Assembly (NCBI RefSeq): GCF_007829835.1
Contig: NZ_VIWP01000001.1
Coordinates: 496,001-560,000 of the forward strand
Length of the DNA: 64,000 bases
Direction: 5' to 3'
DNA from: Neorhizobium alkalisoli
GTDB taxonomy: Bacteria; Pseudomonadota; Alphaproteobacteria; Rhizobiales; Rhizobiaceae
Shown: piece by piece, positions 25,533 through 33,696 of the stretch
Position numbering within the stretch: the stretch's first letter is position 1
Layout: each line of letters opens with the position of its first letter
Notes under the pieces: model-generated
What the model saw: only the letters and a program-made list of their open reading frames with translations
Told to the model about the DNA's origin: nothing
Database searches by the model: none
Program-made: the position numbers and the translations under genes

Positions 25533-26342
25533 ATGCCTCTGCCCAAGACCGATACCGCCGAAAATCCTGCCAGCGCCCGAACCGCGGTGGTCGAGGCGCG
25601 CAATCTGGTGAAGCGGTTTCAGGGCATGACGGCCGTTTCCGACATGTCACTGACACTTAGCGCGGGCGAAATGGTCGGACTGATCGGCCCGAACGGCGCC
25701 GGCAAGACGACGCTGTTCAACCTGATCGCCGGCTCGCTGAAACCGACTTCCGGCGAGATCTGGATCGGCGGGCGCGACGTCTCGCAGGACAGTCCGGAAA
25801 AACGCATCACACGCGGTGTCGGCCGCACGTTTCAGATCCCCCGGCCCTTTCTGGACATGAGCGTGCTCGACAACGTGCTTGCCGGCGCGCAGGCGCAGGA
25901 TGGCGAAAAACTGTTTGCCAATTTTCTGCGCCCCGGCCATGTCCGCCGACAGGAACAGGCGGCACGGGAAAAAGCCCGCGCGCTTCTCGATTTCGTCACC
26001 CTCTCCGGTCTCGAAAGTCAGCCGGCAAAGGTGCTCTCCGGCGGCCAGCGAAAGCTGCTCGAACTTGCCCGCATCTTGATGGCCGATCCGCAGGCGATCC
26101 TGCTCGACGAGCCGGCCGCCGGCGTCAATCCGGCTCTGCTGGAGACGATCATGAAACGGGTCATCGCCCTCAATGCGCAGGGCAAGTCGATCCTGCTGAT
26201 CGAGCACAATATGGACATGGTCTCGCGCCTTTGCTCGCGCGTCGTCGCCATGGCGCAGGGCAAGCCGCTTGCCGAAGGCACTCCGGCCGATGTGGCCGCC
26301 GATCCGGCCGTGATCGAAGCCTATCTCGGAGGTGCGGCATGA
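25533..26342 (+). CDS. LIV-type ABC transporter ATP-binding protein (LivG type)
   Basis: 269 residues. Walker A GPNGAGKTT at residues 52-60, a Q-loop region with TFQIPRPFLDMSVLDNVLAG, signature LSGGQRK, Walker B ILLDEPAAG and the switch His in LLIEHNMDMV. The AAGVNP motif and C-terminal PAVIEAYLGG are typical of the LivG branch. Starts the plus-strand operon; its stop overlaps the livF start (ATGA). ATPase of the transporter whose binding protein is at 21995. Confidence 0.94.
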   Translation: MPLPKTDTAENPASARTAVVEARNLVKRFQGMTAVSDMSLTLSAGEMVGLIGPNGAGKTTLFNLIAGSLKPTSGEIWIGGRDVSQDSPEKRITRGVGRTFQIPRPFLDMSVLDNVLAGAQAQDGEKLFANFLRPGHVRRQEQAAREKARALLDFVTLSGLESQPAKVLSGGQRKLLELARILMADPQAILLDEPAAGVNPALLETIMKRVIALNAQGKSILLIEHNMDMVSRLCSRVVAMAQGKPLAEGTPADVAADPAVIEAYLGGAA

Positions 26343-27109
26343 GTGGTTCCGCATCCACCACGCCCGCGCTCGAAATGCGCGCTCTCGTCGCCGGTTACGA
26401 ACCGGACCTGCCGATCGTCCGTGGTGTCAATCTTTCTGTCGCGCCGGGCGAACTTCTCGTTCTCCTCGGCCCGAACGGCGCCGGAAAGTCGACCTTAGTC
26501 AAGGCGATCGCCGGCGTCGTGCCGATCCATTCCGGCAGTGTCACGCTTGCCGGCCGCGACATCACGCATGTGCCTGCCCATCGCAAGATAGCACAGGGCC
26601 TCGCCTTCGTGCCTCAGACCGAGAACATTTTTGCGACACTCAGCATCCACGAGAACCTGCAGCTTGCGGCAGCCGTGCTGCCAAAACAGCTGCGGGCGGA
26701 CAGGATCAAGGCGCTCTACGAGCGTTTCCCCGATCTTGCGACCGCTCCCTCCCGGCTTGCCGGTGCGCTTTCGGGGGGACAACGCCAGATGCTCGCCGTG
26801 GCACGGGCACTGATCGTCGATCCGCCCGTCGTCATCCTCGATGAGCCCTCGGCCGGCCTCTCGCCAAAAATCGTCTCAGAAGTGTTCGAGATGCTTCAAC
26901 AAATCAATGCCGCCGGTGTCACCGTCATCCTCGTCGAGCAGAACGTCAAGGCAGCGCTGAAGATCGCCAGCCGCGCCGTCATTCTGGTCGAGGGCCAGAT
27001 CCGCCACGAGGGCGCCGCCGCCTCGCTGCTCGACGATCCGATCGTCGCAAAACTCTATCTCGGCACGGGACACGCGCAGAACCATTCCGTCGGAGCGGAA
27101 CAGCCATGA
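26339..27109 (+). CDS. LIV-type ABC transporter ATP-binding protein (LivF type)
   Basis: 256 residues, starting at ATG 26339 (a longer frame upstream is noncoding overlap with livG). Walker A GPNGAGKST at about residues 44-52, GLAFVPQTENIFATLSIHENLQLA (LivF-type Q-loop region), signature LSGGQRQML, Walker B VVILDEPSAGLSPK and switch His replaced in position by ILVEQN, as is normal for LivF proteins. Couples translationally with LivG and LivH by 4-bp overlaps. Confidence 0.94.
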   Translation: MSGSASTTPALEMRALVAGYEPDLPIVRGVNLSVAPGELLVLLGPNGAGKSTLVKAIAGVVPIHSGSVTLAGRDITHVPAHRKIAQGLAFVPQTENIFATLSIHENLQLAAAVLPKQLRADRIKALYERFPDLATAPSRLAGALSGGQRQMLAVARALIVDPPVVILDEPSAGLSPKIVSEVFEMLQQINAAGVTVILVEQNVKAALKIASRAVILVEGQIRHEGAAASLLDDPIVAKLYLGTGHAQNHSVGAEQP

Positions 27110-28017
27110 ACCCGCAATTTCTGATGGATGGCCTGATCGCAGGCGCGATGATCGGCCTCGGCGCGATCGGCGTGACGCTGACCTATTCGATCCTGCGCTT
27201 TGCCAACTTCGCCCATGGCGAGCTTCTGTCCTGGGGCGCCTATCTCGCCATGGCGGTCAGCGGCGCGCTCGGCATGCTTTCGACCACGCTCGTGAAGCCG
27301 ATAGCGCCCTTTTCCTTCGGCTGGTCGCTGCCGATCGCAGCCGTCATCGCCATCCTCTTGACCGGGCTTCTGGCGCTCGCCGTCGACGCGCTTCTGTTCG
27401 GACGGCTGCGCCGACGCGGCAGCGCCGTCATCATTCTGGTGATGGCAAGTTTCGGTGCGTCGCTGGCACTGCGCAGCCTCTTGGAATTCATCTTCACCTC
27501 GAAACCCGCCTATTACACCAAGGCGCTGCAGATCGCGGTCAAGCTCGGCGGTGGCCTGCGCGCCACTCCGGACCAGCTTCTGTCGCTCGGGCTCACCCTC
27601 GTCGCCGTCATCGCCATCCATCTTCTGATGACACGCACGAGCATCGGTCGCTCTATGCGGGCGGTCAGCGAAAACCCGGCGCTGGCCGGCATTGCCGGGG
27701 TCGATGTGCGCAAGGTGATCCGCGTCGTCTGGTTTCTGGGCGCTGCCCTTGCCTGTATCGCCGGCATCATGACCGGGCTTCTGGTCCAGATCCGGCCCTA
27801 TCTCGGCCATGACCTGCTTCTGCCGCTGTTTGCCGCCGCCATCCTCGGTGGCATCGGCAGCGTGCCGGGCGCGATGTTGGCCGGCCTGATCGTCGGCCTG
27901 TCCGAAGCTGCCGCTGTGCAGCTGGTCGGGGCGGAATGGCGGGCAGCCGTCTCCTTCGTCATCCTCGTGATCGTGCTTCTGGTGCGGCCGCGCGGCCTGT
28001 TCGGGAGGGCGGCATGA
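27106..28017 (+). CDS. LIV-type ABC transporter permease (LivH type)
   Basis: 303 residues, about eight hydrophobic segments. Opens with FLMDGLIAGAMIGLGAIGVTLTYSILRFANFAHGELLSWGAYLAM, the LivH hallmark, and has SIGRSMRAVSENPALAGIAGVDVRKVIRVVWFLGAALACIAG, the EAA-like loop that contacts the ATPases. Overlaps LivF upstream and LivM downstream by ATGA. Pairs with LivM to form the channel. Confidence 0.94.
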   Translation: MNPQFLMDGLIAGAMIGLGAIGVTLTYSILRFANFAHGELLSWGAYLAMAVSGALGMLSTTLVKPIAPFSFGWSLPIAAVIAILLTGLLALAVDALLFGRLRRRGSAVIILVMASFGASLALRSLLEFIFTSKPAYYTKALQIAVKLGGGLRATPDQLLSLGLTLVAVIAIHLLMTRTSIGRSMRAVSENPALAGIAGVDVRKVIRVVWFLGAALACIAGIMTGLLVQIRPYLGHDLLLPLFAAAILGGIGSVPGAMLAGLIVGLSEAAAVQLVGAEWRAAVSFVILVIVLLVRPRGLFGRAA

Positions 28018-28997
28018 GCCTCGATATTCTCGCCTATGGCGCCTTCTTCCTCACCATGGCACTGACCTACGCGATCATGTGCCTCGGCCTCAACATACAA
28101 TGGGGCCAGACCGGCCTCTTCAATGTCGGCATCGCGGCCTTCGTCGCGATCGGCGCCTATGTCTCCGCCATTCTGACTACGCCGGAAACACCCGATCGTT
28201 TTGGCGGCTTCGATCTGCCGATCGTAGTCGGCTGGCTTGGCGCATCCATCGCCGCGGGTCTTGCCGCCTGGCTTGTCGGGGCGCTAACGATCCGGCTGCG
28301 CTCCGATTATCTGGCAATCGCCACCTTCGGCGTCGCAGTCTCTGTTCAGCTCTGCGTGCTCAACATCCAGCCGCTTACTGGGGGCGCGTTCGGTGTCGGC
28401 TTCATCCCGCGCCCCTTCGGTAGCCTCGCCGGCAATCCGCTCACCTTCAGCCTTGCCAATCTGGCGCTGACAGCCTGCGTCGTTCTTGGCCTCTATCTCG
28501 CGCTCGAACATCTGACGAAAAGCCCCTGGGGCCGAGTCCTGCGGGCAATCCGTGAGGACGAGGTCGCGGCACAGGCGCTCGGCAAACGGCCAATCCGTTT
28601 TCGCCTTCAGGCCTTCACCATCGGCGGCGCGATCATGGGGCTGGCGGGCGCCGTTCAGGGCCACTTCATCGGCTTTATTGCGCCAGACAATTACCTGCCG
28701 ATCCTGACCTTTCAGGTCTGGGCCATGCTGATCGTCGGTGGCTCCGGCAACAATCGTGGTGCCATTCTCGGCGCGGTGCTGGTCTGGGGTCTCTGGGCAC
28801 TGACCGCCGCAGCCGTTTCCGCCTTCGTGCCGCCGGAACAGCAGGCACGCGCCTCCTCGCTGCAGATCGTGGCGATCGGCGTCGGCCTCTGCCTCATCCT
28901 GCTCCTGCGCCCGCGCGGCATTCTCGGCGAAGGCCGGTCGTCGATTGCCGGACGTTTCAAACCGAAATCCAAGGCCCAGCAGAAATTCAAGGAATGA
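28014..28997 (+). CDS. LIV-type ABC transporter permease (LivM type)
   Basis: 327 residues. Start ATG 28014 overlaps the LivH stop; an upstream reading is noncoding. LivM signatures include LGLNIQWGQTGLFNVGIAAFVAIGAY, RLRSDYLAIATFGVAVSVQL and SPWGRVLRAIREDEVAAQALGKRPIRFRLQAFTIGGAIMGLAGA. The C-terminus is a basic tail (RGILGEGRSSIAGRFKPKSKAQQKFKE). Followed 4 bp later by the AKR-RidA fusion gene, so the enzyme is co-transcribed with the transporter. Confidence 0.94.
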   Translation: MSLDILAYGAFFLTMALTYAIMCLGLNIQWGQTGLFNVGIAAFVAIGAYVSAILTTPETPDRFGGFDLPIVVGWLGASIAAGLAAWLVGALTIRLRSDYLAIATFGVAVSVQLCVLNIQPLTGGAFGVGFIPRPFGSLAGNPLTFSLANLALTACVVLGLYLALEHLTKSPWGRVLRAIREDEVAAQALGKRPIRFRLQAFTIGGAIMGLAGAVQGHFIGFIAPDNYLPILTFQVWAMLIVGGSGNNRGAILGAVLVWGLWALTAAAVSAFVPPEQQARASSLQIVAIGVGLCLILLLRPRGILGEGRSSIAGRFKPKSKAQQKFKE

Positions 28998-29001
28998 TTC
29001 C

Positions 29002-30465
29002 ATGAGCCAGTCTCCCGAACGTATTTCGATTGCCGGTGGCCTGTCGATCAGCCGCCTCGTCTGCGGCCTGTGGCAGGTCGCCGATATCGAGAAGAACGGC
29101 ACCGTGATCGATCCGGATACCGGCGCCGATGCCCTGCAGGCCTATGCAAATGCCGGTTTTGATACGTTCGACATGGCCGACCATTACGGTTCGGCCGAAC
29201 TGATCACCGGCCGGCTTCTGTCCCGCTACTCAGACTCCCCAAAACGCCCGATCGCCTTCACCAAATGGTGCCCGGAACCGGGTCCGATGACACGCGACGT
29301 CGTGCGCCGCGGTGTAGAGGAACGTCTGCGCCGGCTCGACACTGACCGGATCGACCTTCTCCAGTTCCACTGGTGGACCTTTGAACATCCCGCCTGGCTG
29401 GACGCCCTGCACGAAATGCAGAAGATGAAGGACGAAGGCTTGATTTCGGCGCTCGGCCTCACCAATTTCGATGCCGCCCATCTGGCCGTCGCACTTGCCG
29501 ATGGCATCGAGATCGCCACCAACCAGATCTCTTTTTCGCTGGTCGATCGCCGTGCCGCCGGCCCCCTCTTCGATCTTTGCGAAAAGACCGGCGTAAAGCT
29601 GCTGGCCTACGGCACGCTCTGCGGCGGTTTTCTTTCTGAAAAATGGCTCGGAAAATCCGAGCCGACCGAGATCGCCGACTGGAGCCGTTCGAAATACAAG
29701 CGGTTCATTGATACCGCCGGCGGCTGGGATGCTTTCCAGGGCATCCTGACAGCGGCCGCTGCTATCGCCCGCAAACATCAGGTCTCGATTTCCAATGTCG
29801 CCAGCCGCTGGGTGCTTGAGCATCGTTCGGTCGCAGCCACGATCATCGGCGCACGGCTCGGCGAAAACGAACATCGCGACGACAATCTCAAGGTCTTTTC
29901 CTTCACGCTCGACGATGAGGACAAGGCAGCTCTCGATGCAGCTTTTGCGGCGACAAACCCGATCCCAGGCGATTGCGGCGACGAATATCGCAAACCGCCC
30001 TTCCTCACCGCCTCAGGTGACCTCAGCCACCATCTCGACGCCATTCCGTCGATCTATACGGCCGAGCCTGTGCCCGGCAGGCCGGGCCGGATGCGCGTCT
30101 CTTCCGGCAGCATCTGGGAACCGATCGCCGGCTACAGCCGCGCCGTCAGGATCGGCGACCGCATCCTCGTCTCCGGCACGACGGCAACCCATGCCGCCGA
30201 TCGCTGCGTGGCGCCGGGCGATCCGGGTGCACAGGCGACCTATATCCTCGATAAGATCGCCGCCTCGATTTCCGCGCTCGGCGGCAGCATGGAGGACGTG
30301 GTGCGCACCCGCGTCTATCTGCGCGATGCCAACCAATGGGAACCGGTCTCACGCGCCCATGGCCGCGTGTTTTCGACCGTCCTGCCAGCCAATACGTTGA
30401 TCGAGGCGGGTAATCTGGTCGGCAATTACGAAGTCGAGATCGAGGCAGAAGCGATCTGCGGCTGA
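29002..30465 (+). CDS. fusion of aldo/keto reductase and RidA (YjgF/YER057c) domain
   Basis: 487 residues in one open frame. Residues 1 to about 325 form an AKR barrel with the catalytic set Asp57, Tyr62 (FDMADHYGS), Lys88 (FTKWCP) and His123 (LQFHWW). After a linker, residues about 360-487 match RidA/YjgF proteins: GYSRAVRIGDRILVSGTT, AQATYILDKIAASISALGGSMEDVVRTRVYLRD, and VGNYEVEIEAEAI at the end, with the conserved Arg in VRTRVY. RidA domains hydrolyse reactive enamine/imine intermediates. The fusion suggests a reduction/oxidation step coupled to imine clearance. Last gene of the LIV operon. Confidence 0.9.
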   Translation: MSQSPERISIAGGLSISRLVCGLWQVADIEKNGTVIDPDTGADALQAYANAGFDTFDMADHYGSAELITGRLLSRYSDSPKRPIAFTKWCPEPGPMTRDVVRRGVEERLRRLDTDRIDLLQFHWWTFEHPAWLDALHEMQKMKDEGLISALGLTNFDAAHLAVALADGIEIATNQISFSLVDRRAAGPLFDLCEKTGVKLLAYGTLCGGFLSEKWLGKSEPTEIADWSRSKYKRFIDTAGGWDAFQGILTAAAAIARKHQVSISNVASRWVLEHRSVAATIIGARLGENEHRDDNLKVFSFTLDDEDKAALDAAFAATNPIPGDCGDEYRKPPFLTASGDLSHHLDAIPSIYTAEPVPGRPGRMRVSSGSIWEPIAGYSRAVRIGDRILVSGTTATHAADRCVAPGDPGAQATYILDKIAASISALGGSMEDVVRTRVYLRDANQWEPVSRAHGRVFSTVLPANTLIEAGNLVGNYEVEIEAEAICG

Positions 30466-30530
30466 ACACAGCCAAGTGCACTCGAAGCCGTAAGGCTATC
30501 TGCAAGGGTTGCTAGGGTATGCCCGCAAGG

Positions 30531-30560
30531 ATGGCAAACGGGGCGGTCTCTGCCGCCCCG
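30531..30560 (-). terminator. hairpin between convergent AKR-RidA and DHDPS-family genes
   Basis: CGGGGCGG (30539-30546) and CCGCCCCG (30553-30560) form a perfect 8-bp stem with a TCTCTG loop, 18 bp beyond the minus-strand DHDPS-family stop. On the minus strand it is followed by TTTG. It probably ends the long minus-strand operon from 39949. Confidence 0.5.
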
Positions 30561-30577
30561 GATGCTTCAGATATCGA

Positions 30578-31510
30578 TCACGCCTTCAAGGCAGCGCGCG
30601 CGTCCTTCTTTGCGAGACGCTCCAACAGATAATCCACTTCCGCCCGCGCTTTCGGCGTCAACATCTGCGCCGGCTTGCGCTGGGCATCCGAAGCGATCAC
30701 GCCGCGGCGCTTGAGCACGTGCTTGCGCACGGCAAGACCGACGCCGAGCTGCTGTTCGTAGCGGATCAGCGGCAGATGCGCGTCGAACAGGTCATGCGCC
30801 TCGTCGCGCTTATCCGCCGCGAACAGGCCGACCAGTTCCGTCAGCATGTCCGGGAAGCCGTAACCGGTCATCGCGCCATCGGCACCGCGTTCCGGCTCGA
30901 AATCGAGGAACATGCCGCCATTGCCGCAGAGGATCGAGAACTCGCGCAGCTCGCCAGCAGCCTGCATGGCGCGCAGTTTCGAGATCTTTTCGAGGCCCGG
31001 CCAGTCCTCATGCTTCAGCATCAGGCAGGACGGATGGTTGCTCATGATCTTCGCGATGACGCTGTTTGCCATCACGACGTTGAGCGTCAGCGGATAGTCT
31101 TGCAGAACCCAGGGAACGTCATCGCCGATCGCTTCGACAGCGCTGGCGAAATAATTGACGATCTGGTCATCGGTCTTGAGTGCCGGCGTCGGCGCGATCA
31201 TCACGCCGGCAGCGCCCATATCCATCGCGCTTTTTGCCAGCGAACGCATGGCGGCAAAACCTGGCGCAGAAACGCCGACGATGACCGGAACCTTCGCACG
31301 CGAGACGACACGCTTGATGATCGCCCGGCTTTCATCCGGCTCCAGCTTTGGCGCCTCGCCCATGATGCCGAGAATGGTGATGCCCGTGCAGCCGCTCTGC
31401 TCGTAAAAATCCGTCAGGCTGTCGACGGAGTTGAAATCGATCGATCCGTCCTCAAGAAACGGTGTGGCGGCGATCGCATAAACGCCCTTGGATTTCGTGC
31501 CGAATGTCAT
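30578..31510 (-). CDS. DHDPS/NAL-family lyase of unknown substrate
   Basis: 310 residues of the Schiff-base TIM-barrel lyases. The active-site Tyr is 139 (LQDYPLT) and the Lys is 166 (LMLKHEDWPG); the usual GTTGE loop is GIMGEAPKL. These enzymes form or cleave a carbon-carbon bond, or deaminate/dehydrate 2-oxo acids through pyruvate-type enamines. It is the last gene of the minus-strand operon M24-dppABC-DF-M24-SDR-this gene, so it probably acts late on a product of the imported compound. It differs in the active-site loop from the hypD-like paralogue at 9298. The true reaction is not readable. Confidence 0.85.
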   Translation of the reverse strand: MTFGTKSKGVYAIAATPFLEDGSIDFNSVDSLTDFYEQSGCTGITILGIMGEAPKLEPDESRAIIKRVVSRAKVPVIVGVSAPGFAAMRSLAKSAMDMGAAGVMIAPTPALKTDDQIVNYFASAVEAIGDDVPWVLQDYPLTLNVVMANSVIAKIMSNHPSCLMLKHEDWPGLEKISKLRAMQAAGELREFSILCGNGGMFLDFEPERGADGAMTGYGFPDMLTELVGLFAADKRDEAHDLFDAHLPLIRYEQQLGVGLAVRKHVLKRRGVIASDAQRKPAQMLTPKARAEVDYLLERLAKKDARAALKA

Positions 31511-31576
31511 GTTTCTCTCCCTCCGTTCAAAAGCATGGGGCCGGCCGAAGCCGCGGCTTTTGATCTCCGTTTCTAG

Positions 31577-32362
31577 TCAGATATTGGCGAGAAGGCCACC
31601 GTCGATGCGGATGACCGAGCCGGTGATGTAGGACGCGCGGGGGCTGGCGAGGAAGGCGACGGCATCACCATATTCCTGCGGATTGCCATAACGCCCGACC
31701 GGGATCGAGGCGGTGCTTTCCGCCGAGACATCGGCAACCGGGCGATCTTCACGCTTGGCCTTCTGCTCATCGAGAAAGACGATACGGCCGGTGGCGATGC
31801 GGCCCGGAAGGACGACATTGGCGGTGATGCCGTCACGGCCGATTTCCCGCGCCAGCGTCTTCGACCATCCGACCAATGCCAGTCGCAGGCTGTTGGAAAT
31901 GCCGAGATTTGGGATGGGCGCGACGACGCCCGACGAAGTCGAGGTAATGATGCGTCCCCAGCCGCGTTCCCGCATGGGCGGCAGGACCGCATCGGTGACG
32001 GCGATGACGGAGCGGACCATGCTGTCGAAATATTTCGACCATGTCTCGGGCGCCTGACCGGCAGCTGGCGTTGGCGGCGGGCCACCGGTATTGTTGACCA
32101 GCACATCGACGGGGCCGAAGGTCGAGGCGATCAGCGACAGGCGTTCCTCGATCACGGATAGGTCGCCGATATCCCATTGCAGGGCGAAAGCCTTATGGCC
32201 GGCCGCCTCGATTGCTTTTACCGTGGCCTCGGCCGCCGACTGGTCGATGTCGGCGACGACGACATTGGCATTTTCCGCCGCCAGCGCCCTTGCGATCGCG
32301 CCACCCAGTCCGCCGCCGGCGCCAAAAACCAGCGCCGTCTTTCCGTTCAGTTGAAGGTCCAT
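31577..32362 (-). CDS. short-chain dehydrogenase/reductase lacking the YxxxK pair
   Basis: 261 residues with a normal Rossmann fold (VFGAGGGLGGAIARALA, VVVADIDQS, VNNTGGPPP) and the catalytic Ser region TSTSSG. Where SDRs carry Tyr-x3-Lys, this protein reads SNSLR at residues 156-160, so both the Tyr and the Lys are replaced (Ser and Arg). It may use an altered mechanism or not be an oxidoreductase at all. The ATG at 32362 is preferred to a far upstream start. It sits between an M24 gene and a DHDPS-family gene in the large operon. The family is certain; activity is open. Confidence 0.85.
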   Translation of the reverse strand: MDLQLNGKTALVFGAGGGLGGAIARALAAENANVVVADIDQSAAEATVKAIEAAGHKAFALQWDIGDLSVIEERLSLIASTFGPVDVLVNNTGGPPPTPAAGQAPETWSKYFDSMVRSVIAVTDAVLPPMRERGWGRIITSTSSGVVAPIPNLGISNSLRLALVGWSKTLAREIGRDGITANVVLPGRIATGRIVFLDEQKAKREDRPVADVSAESTASIPVGRYGNPQEYGDAVAFLASPRASYITGSVIRIDGGLLANI

Positions 32363-32402
32363 GTATGTCTGCTCTTGTATGCTTGGATTTTGATTACCGC
32401 TC

Positions 32403-33620
32403 TCAGCAGCAGTAGAGTTCGACCGGCAGGTCGCTGAACACTTCCGGCGCGCCTTCGGTGATCGCAAAGGTCTGGCCGACACCGGCCGTCAGGCCCGTCG
32501 TCGCGTCGGGGATCATGATGTGGACGAAAAATACCATGCCCGGCGTCATGATCAGCGGATTGCCGGAATAGATCATCGGCGGCACGTCCATCCATGTCGG
32601 CTTGAAGGTGCAGCCCAGCGCATAACCGCAGGCCGCATAACGCGCCTTGGCAAAGCCGGCATTGTCCAGCACGCGGCGGTGGATATCGTCGAGCGTGCCG
32701 AGTGCAGCACCTGCGCGCGCCGCATCCTTGATCTGGTCGAGCGCATCCTTGGCCACGCTCAGCATATCGAGCTGGCGCGGATCCGGCTTGCCGGTCACCA
32801 GCGTGTGTTCGATGACGACGTGATAGCGGCAATGCGAGCCGGCGAGTTCGACAAGAATCTGATCCTGTTCCTCGATTTTTCGCGGGCCACCAATACCGCG
32901 ACCGTAAAGTGCGCGCGGGCCGGAATTGACGAGCGGGCCACCGGACGGAATATCGCCGCCGCCGGAAAGCATCGAGGTCAGGGCCGCGCCTGAAAGAACC
33001 GTGTCGGGAATGCCGGCGCGGGTGACGCCGATCGCCGCCCGCACCGCATCGTCGGCCAGCTTGCCGGCCATGCGCACATGCTGCAGCTCGGCTGCCGATT
33101 TCACCAGCCGTCCGGTGCGGACAATGTCGGACGCGTCTTCGGTGACGCAAAATCCGTCCAGAGCCTTGTCGACCATACGCGCATTGGCGCCGGTCAGGCC
33201 ATAGGTCGCATATTCGACGCCGACCTTTTTGCCGGCCAGTCCCTTCTCCGCCATGATGGCGCGCAGGTCTTCGGCAGGATTGGCATTTTCGGCATTCAGC
33301 CATACACGGACATCGTCATAAAGCGAGGCCACATTCGCTTGCCGCAGGTCCGGCGTACGGGTCAACAGGACCGTATCGCTGCCATCATCGGCCAGAACCA
33401 GTCCGGCCTGGAAGAAGACATAACCGGCCGTATCGTAACTCGTCAGCCAGTAATGGCTTTCCTGCGCAAACACGATCAGCGCATCGAGCCCGCGTTCGCG
33501 CATGCGGCGGCGGGTGGCGGCCAACCGGGTGGCGAATTCGCCTGCTTCGAATTTCAGAAGCACATCACGGCCGCCCGGGGTGCGGGCCGAAAATTCCTGG
33601 GGTACATACATGGCGTCCAT
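32403..33620 (-). CDS. M24 (pita-bread) family protein without metal ligands, copy 1
   Basis: 405 residues with an N-terminal creatinase-type domain (ALIVFAQESHYWLTSYDTAGYVFFQAGLVL) and a C-terminal pita-bread domain. Aligned by motif with aminopeptidase P, all five metal-ligand positions differ: the two Asp positions read VEL and HVV, the His position GYAL, and the two Glu positions VHI and GQT. Thus it is likely a metal-independent C-N hydrolase like creatinase or the ectoine hydrolase EutD/DoeA. It is 76 bp downstream of the dual ATPase gene in the Dpp operon and resembles the M24 protein at 38771 closely in layout. Confidence 0.88.
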   Translation of the reverse strand: MDAMYVPQEFSARTPGGRDVLLKFEAGEFATRLAATRRRMRERGLDALIVFAQESHYWLTSYDTAGYVFFQAGLVLADDGSDTVLLTRTPDLRQANVASLYDDVRVWLNAENANPAEDLRAIMAEKGLAGKKVGVEYATYGLTGANARMVDKALDGFCVTEDASDIVRTGRLVKSAAELQHVRMAGKLADDAVRAAIGVTRAGIPDTVLSGAALTSMLSGGGDIPSGGPLVNSGPRALYGRGIGGPRKIEEQDQILVELAGSHCRYHVVIEHTLVTGKPDPRQLDMLSVAKDALDQIKDAARAGAALGTLDDIHRRVLDNAGFAKARYAACGYALGCTFKPTWMDVPPMIYSGNPLIMTPGMVFFVHIMIPDATTGLTAGVGQTFAITEGAPEVFSDLPVELYCC

Positions 33621-33696
33621 GGCGTCAGTCCGATTGCGGTCTATCGATCATCGATATGGGCGCCATGATCTCGTCGCCCATGTCCTTCTGCAAATC

